Source: Natronorubrum tibetense GA33 (lineage in GTDB: Archaea > Halobacteriota > Halobacteria > Halobacteriales > Natrialbaceae). Taken from it: a stretch of 64,000 nucleotides of DNA. The notes beneath the pieces are model-generated. The model saw only the letters and a program-made list of their open reading frames with translations, was not told the origin of the DNA and made no database searches. A program made the position numbers and the translations under genes. This document shows, one piece after another, positions 60,306-64,000 of this stretch (positions are counted from its first letter, which is position 1; each line of letters begins with the position of its first letter). The stretch is from the NCBI RefSeq assembly GCF_000383975.1, contig NZ_KB913017.1, positions 3,510,265 to 3,574,264 of the forward strand. The letters run 5' to 3'.

Positions 60306-63134
60306 TCAGTACCGCTCGAAATACAGATCCTGCACCTTTACGAAGATCGCCATCAGCAGCGCGAAGACGACGGCGGCGATCCCGATCTGCGCCCAGTGGA
60401 CGAGCGCAAGCGGTTCGACATCGAACAGGAGCTGTCCGGTCCCCGTGTAGAGCACGAGCAACTGGAGCGTGACCGCGACGGCGACTGCGAGCACGAGCCA
60501 GTTGTTCGAGAATAGCCCGAGCCCGTACCGGTACCGGATCGCCTGGATACGGACGATTTCGAAGACGACGAATCCGGTGAACACCATCGTCTGGGCGAGT
60601 TCTCGTCCGACCTCGTAATCCGGACTCCAACCGACTACCGCGCCGGTCACGTCGTAGCCCGGGATCACCTCGCCGTAGAAATTCAGCGTAAACAGCGGGA
60701 GCAGACAGATCGTCATGAAGGCGGCGATGCCGACGACCGAGGTGACGATCCGCGTCGTGATGACGCCCTCCTCGGGTGGCCGCGGATCGCGCTCCATGAT
60801 GTCCTCGGCGGCGGGGTCGACGCCCATCGTGAGCGCGGGGATGCCGTCGGTGACGACGTTGATCCAGAGAACCTGGATCGGCGTAATGACCAGTCCGAGG
60901 CCGGCCAGCGTCCCCGTGAAAATCATCGTCACCTCGCCGCCGTTGCCGCTCAGCAGGTAGTTGACAAACTTGCGGACATTGTCGAAGATGCGTCGGCCGC
61001 CCTGAACGGCGTCCCGGATCGTCGCGAAGTTATCGTCCAGCAGGACGATGTCGGAGGCCTGCTCGGTGACGTCCGTGCCACGGATCCCCATCGCGATCCC
61101 GACGTCGGCGTTTTTGACGGCGGGTGCATCGTTGACGCCGTCGCCGGTCATTCCAACTGTGTGACCTTTTTTCTGGAGCGTCTGGAGGATCCGTGTTTTG
61201 TGGTCGGGCGAGGTACGGGCAAAGATGTCGACGTCGTCGACGATATCGGTCAACTCCTCGTCGCTCATCCCCTCGAGTTCGGGCCCCGTCACGACACGCG
61301 TCGATCGCAGGCCGACCTCCTCGCCGACCGCTCGCGCCGTGACGGCGTTGTCGCCGGTGATCATCACGACGTTGATGCCAGCGTCCAGACAGCCTTCGAT
61401 TGCGCCCGGAACCTCCGGCCGGGGCGGGTCGAGCATTCCCTGCAGGCCAAGGAAGACCATCTCCTGCTCGAGGTCCTCGTCTGGGTCCTGAGCCTGCGAT
61501 TCGGGCACGTCGGGCCGGTAGGCAAAGCCCATCACGCGCAGGGCGTCTTCGGCGAACGACTCGTTCTGTGCCTCGAGTTCCCGACGGCGCTCGTCGGTCA
61601 ACTCGACGAACTCCCCGTCGACGAGTTCGCGATCACAGCGCTCGATAACCGTCTCGGGAGCGCCCTTCATGTACGCGACGGTCTCCCCGTCGGGCGTTCG
61701 ATGGACCGTCGTCATCCGCTTTCTCGCGGAGGTAAAGTCGACTTCGCCGAGACGGGGGTAGGCCTCGTCGAGTTCGTTGTGGTCGAACCCAGCTTTCTGT
61801 GCGGCGACGAACAGCGCGATCTCGGTGGGATCGCCGAGATAGGTTCGTTCGCCCTCTCCAGGGCCAGTCGTGGCATCCGCATCATCGCCGGTCCCCTCGT
61901 CGGTCACGTCGTCCCGTTCGCGAGTGCCAACGTCGACGTTGTTACAGAGCATCCCACAACGCATCACCTCTGCAACGCGTTCGCTGTCGACGGGCGTGTC
62001 GTCCTGTAAAAACTCGCCGTCGGTGTCGTAGCCAGTGCCGGTCACCTCGTAGGTCTCTCGGTTGGCGACGATCCGCTGGACGGTCATCTCCTCCTCGGTG
62101 AGCGTCCCGGTCTTGTCCGTACAGATGACGTCGACCGAGCCCAGCGCCTCGACGATCGGCAGTCTACGCACGAGCGCGTTCTGGTCGGCCATCCGACGCG
62201 CCCCCAGCGCAAGCGAGAGCGTGACGACCGCGGGCAACCCCTCGGGGACCGCGGAGACGGCGATCCCGACCGCCGTCAGGAAGACCTGCAGCGGCGGCGT
62301 GTCGCCGATTACCAGTTCGGTGATCGCGATGATCGAGACGATGCCGATCACACCCGCCGCGATGATCTTGCCCAGACGATCCATCTCGGCCTGGAACGGG
62401 GTGTCGCGATCTTCGGCCTCCTCGAGCGCGGTCGCGATCTGGCCGATCTCGGACTCGGGACCGGTCTCGACGACGACCGCCGTCCCGGAGCCGCGCTCGA
62501 CGACGGTATCCTTGTACAGCATGTTCTCGCGCTCGGCCAGCGAGGTTTCCTCGGCGACCTCGCCTACTTCCTTGGAGACGCCGACGCTCTCCCCCGTCAA
62601 AGCCGCCTCGTCGACGCTCAGGTTGGACTCCTCGATGATCCGGGCGTCGGCGGGGACGATGTCGCCCGATTCGACGAAGATAATGTCACCGGGTACGACG
62701 TTCGTCGCGTCGATCTCCGTCTTCTCGCCGCCGCGCCGAACGAGCGCGTACGTCGTCGACATCTCCTTCAGGGCCTGAATGCTCTGTTCGGCCCGGTAAT
62801 CCTGAAGGAACCCAAAAACGGTGATGAAGACGACTACGGCCGCGATGACGCCCGCGTCGATCGTGTGACCGACGAACGCCATCACCGCCGCGGCGACGAT
62901 AAGCACCCAGATCAGCGCCGGCTTGTACTGGTCGATGAAGATCTGTAGCGGAGAGATGCCCTCTGTCGCCTCGATTTCGTTCGGTCCTTCGCGTTCGAGA
63001 CGCGCCCGAGCGTCGTCCGACGACAACCCCTCGTCAGACGTCTCGAGTTCGTCATAGACGTCCTCGAGCGGCCTCGAGTGCCAGTCGTTCTCCGACGCGG
63101 GCTCGGTCCGCTCGTATTCTGCTGTCCGTGACAC
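60306..63134 (-). CDS. SERCA-like Ca2+-transporting P-type ATPase (P2A)
   Basis: The 942-residue pump has a cation-ATPase N-terminal domain (about 15-85), TGES at 180-183, the VPEGLP motif of helix 4 near residue 296, the phosphorylated Asp340 in DKTGTLT, and [10 protein letters not shown] for the hinge. Calcium-site residues match SERCA: Asn and Glu in the helix-5 stretch [12 protein letters not shown], and Asn, Thr and Asp in the helix-6 stretch [10 protein letters not shown]. It should export Ca2+ (or Mn2+) from the cell. Similar pumps belong to bacterial low-oxygen regulons. Confidence 0.95.
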   Translation of the reverse strand: MSRTAEYERTEPASENDWHSRPLEDVYDELETSDEGLSSDDARARLEREGPNEIEATEGISPLQIFIDQYKPALIWVLIVAAAVMAFVGHTIDAGVIAAVVVFITVFGFLQDYRAEQSIQALKEMSTTYALVRRGGEKTEIDATNVVPGDIIFVESGDIVPADARIIEESNLSVDEAALTGESVGVSKEVGEVAEETSLAERENMLYKDTVVERGSGTAVVVETGPESEIGQIATALEEAEDRDTPFQAEMDRLGKIIAAGVIGIVSIIAITELVIGDTPPLQVFLTAVGIAVSAVPEGLPAVVTLSLALGARRMADQNALVRRLPIVEALGSVDVICTDKTGTLTEEEMTVQRIVANRETYEVTGTGYDTDGEFLQDDTPVDSERVAEVMRCGMLCNNVDVGTRERDDVTDEGTGDDADATTGPGEGERTYLGDPTEIALFVAAQKAGFDHNELDEAYPRLGEVDFTSARKRMTTVHRTPDGETVAYMKGAPETVIERCDRELVDGEFVELTDERRRELEAQNESFAEDALRVMGFAYRPDVPESQAQDPDEDLEQEMVFLGLQGMLDPPRPEVPGAIEGCLDAGINVVMITGDNAVTARAVGEEVGLRSTRVVTGPELEGMSDEELTDIVDDVDIFARTSPDHKTRILQTLQKKGHTVGMTGDGVNDAPAVKNADVGIAMGIRGTDVTEQASDIVLLDDNFATIRDAVQGGRRIFDNVRKFVNYLLSGNGGEVTMIFTGTLAGLGLVITPIQVLWINVVTDGIPALTMGVDPAAEDIMERDPRPPEEGVITTRIVTSVVGIAAFMTICLLPLFTLNFYGEVIPGYDVTGAVVGWSPDYEVGRELAQTMVFTGFVVFEIVRIQAIRYRYGLGLFSNNWLVLAVAVAVTLQLLVLYTGTGQLLFDVEPLALVHWAQIGIAAVVFALLMAIFVKVQDLYFERY

Positions 63135-63291
63135 GTGTCTATCGTTGGTGACAGTAGCGGAGTACTTAGTCGCAATCCCCGACGGCTGGGAATTGCCCGC
63201 AATTATTGCGACTCGTTCGGAGCTGGAAACGGAACCGTGTCGACCGAAAACCCGCTTTCGGTCGCTCCAATGAAAATCCCAACAGACCGAA

Positions 63292-63663
63292 TTAGCCGGT
63301 CGGGGAGAACGTGACCAACCAGCCGTCGTCGCCGCGTTGCTCGACGCCGACCGTCACCGTCTCCTCGAGTTCGACCTCGTCAGCGCCTCGCAGCTGCCCG
63401 GTGAGACGGACGCCCTCCTCGAACGTCGCGATGACGACTGTGTAGGGGGTCTCGTCGGCGTACGCCGGGATCGAACTGAAAATCGTCGTCGACGCCGTTA
63501 CCGACGCCGTCTCCGACAGCGGCCGTTCCTCGAGCGTTCGGGTACCACACTCCGGACAGACCGTCCGCGGCGGCAATGCCGTCGAGCCACACTCCTCGCA
63601 GGCGAGATAGATCGGGTCGCCGTCGTCGATTCCCTCGGCGAAGTCGATAAACCACGGCTGCAT
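63292..63663 (-). CDS. Zn-ribbon/OB-fold protein (DUF35), second copy
   Basis: The ATG of MQPWFIDFAEGIDDGDP gives 123 residues. The zinc ribbon (CEECG and CPECG) is complete and the OB fold follows with VIATFEEGVRLTGQLRG. It starts two bases after the stop of the partial thiolase gene, so the two are one unit. The protein is shorter than the homologue at 19151 because its N-terminal arm is reduced. Confidence 0.9.
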   Translation of the reverse strand: MQPWFIDFAEGIDDGDPIYLACEECGSTALPPRTVCPECGTRTLEERPLSETASVTASTTIFSSIPAYADETPYTVVIATFEEGVRLTGQLRGADEVELEETVTVGVEQRGDDGWLVTFSPTG

Positions 63664-63665
63664 GG

Positions 63666-64000
63666 TTACGCACCCCCCGTTCGCAGCACGTTGACGACGC
63701 AACTCGCCCCGCTGCCGCCGACCGTGTGCGTGAGCCCGACCGTCGGATCGTCCACCTGATTCGGATGGCGACCCTCGAGTTGCTTCGTGATCTCGACGAG
63801 CTGGGCGACACCGGTCGCCCCGACGGGGTGGCCCTTCGCCAGTAGCCCGCCCGAGGTGTTGACCGGAATGCGGCCGTCGACGGCCGTCTCGCCCTCGAGT
63901 GCGCCGCGGCTTCCCTCGCCGCGTTCGAAGAAGCCGAGCGATTCGATCGCCAGGATCTCGGCGATGGTAAAACAGTCGTGGAGTTCGACAACGTCGATGT
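63666..64000 (-). CDS. Thiolase, C-terminal part (cut by window edge)
   Basis: The last 110 codons of a thiolase are present, with the upstream part beyond the window. Visible are [40 protein letters not shown] with the catalytic His, and [16 protein letters not shown] with the second Cys region. The D-C-F-T arrangement and the DUF35 partner identify the acetoacetyl-CoA/SCP-x-like branch. With the OB-fold gene it should form a complex that handles acyl-CoA. Confidence 0.92.
   Translation of the reverse strand, partial: IDVVELHDCFTIAEILAIESLGFFERGEGSRGALEGETAVDGRIPVNTSGGLLAKGHPVGATGVAQLVEITKQLEGRHPNQVDDPTVGLTHTVGGSGASCVVNVLRTGGA

Overview
The window comes from an extremely halophilic archaeon (class Halobacteria). 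The DNA is GC-rich, the predicted proteins are strongly acidic, and family content is typical of the class: gas-vesicle genes, haloarchaeal 2Fe-2S ferredoxin, many UspA proteins, Tat-type lipoprotein signals and thiolase/DUF35 pairs. The order Natrialbales is a guess from gene content. No rRNA, tRNA or CRISPR array was seen.

Layout. 1-1.5 kb: the distal end of a gas-vesicle cluster (gvpK, gvpL, gvpM). 1.6-24 kb: a large fatty-acid/acyl-CoA catabolic region with two acyl-CoA ligases, two acyl-CoA dehydrogenases, thiolases, enoyl-CoA hydratase, 3-hydroxyacyl-CoA dehydrogenase, a double-hotdog MaoC hydratase, SDRs, a metallo-beta-lactamase-fold hydrolase and a thiolase/OB-fold pair. 23.8-30.3 kb: an APC permease, an RDD protein and a CUT1-type sugar ABC importer. 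30.5-38.5 kb: a hydroxyacid dehydrogenase, an F420/luciferase-like oxidoreductase, a third acyl-CoA dehydrogenase with a metallo-hydrolase, an IclR regulator, MsrA and a MaoC protein. 38.5-39.7 kb: a graveyard with a decayed transposase and a decayed CBS-domain gene.

40.2-63.1 kb is the most striking part. Eleven UspA genes (fourteen Usp domains) are interspersed with a SagB-type nitroreductase, a four-CBS protein with a ribosome-hibernation-like C-terminus, a phosphoribosyltransferase divergent from a dienelactone-hydrolase-like enzyme, a DUF2267 protein, a Usp-Usp-ferredoxin fusion, a PAC2 protein, a ferric-reductase-like membrane protein and a SERCA-like Ca2+ P-type ATPase. This is close to the gene set of the mycobacterial DosR dormancy regulon, and it suggests an archaeal low-oxygen/redox survival island. 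Several decayed genes lie in the same stretch.

Two families of short repeats explain much of the intergenic DNA. Family A (about 115-180 bp, four copies) lies 44-80 bp downstream of four fatty-acid-oxidation genes, always in the sense direction. Family B (about 85 bp, imperfect palindromes, six clear copies and one relative) is confined to the Usp island; in four copies its first TGA is the stop codon of the adjacent gene. The last 0.7 kb carries a second OB-fold protein behind the 3' end of a thiolase that continues past the window edge.
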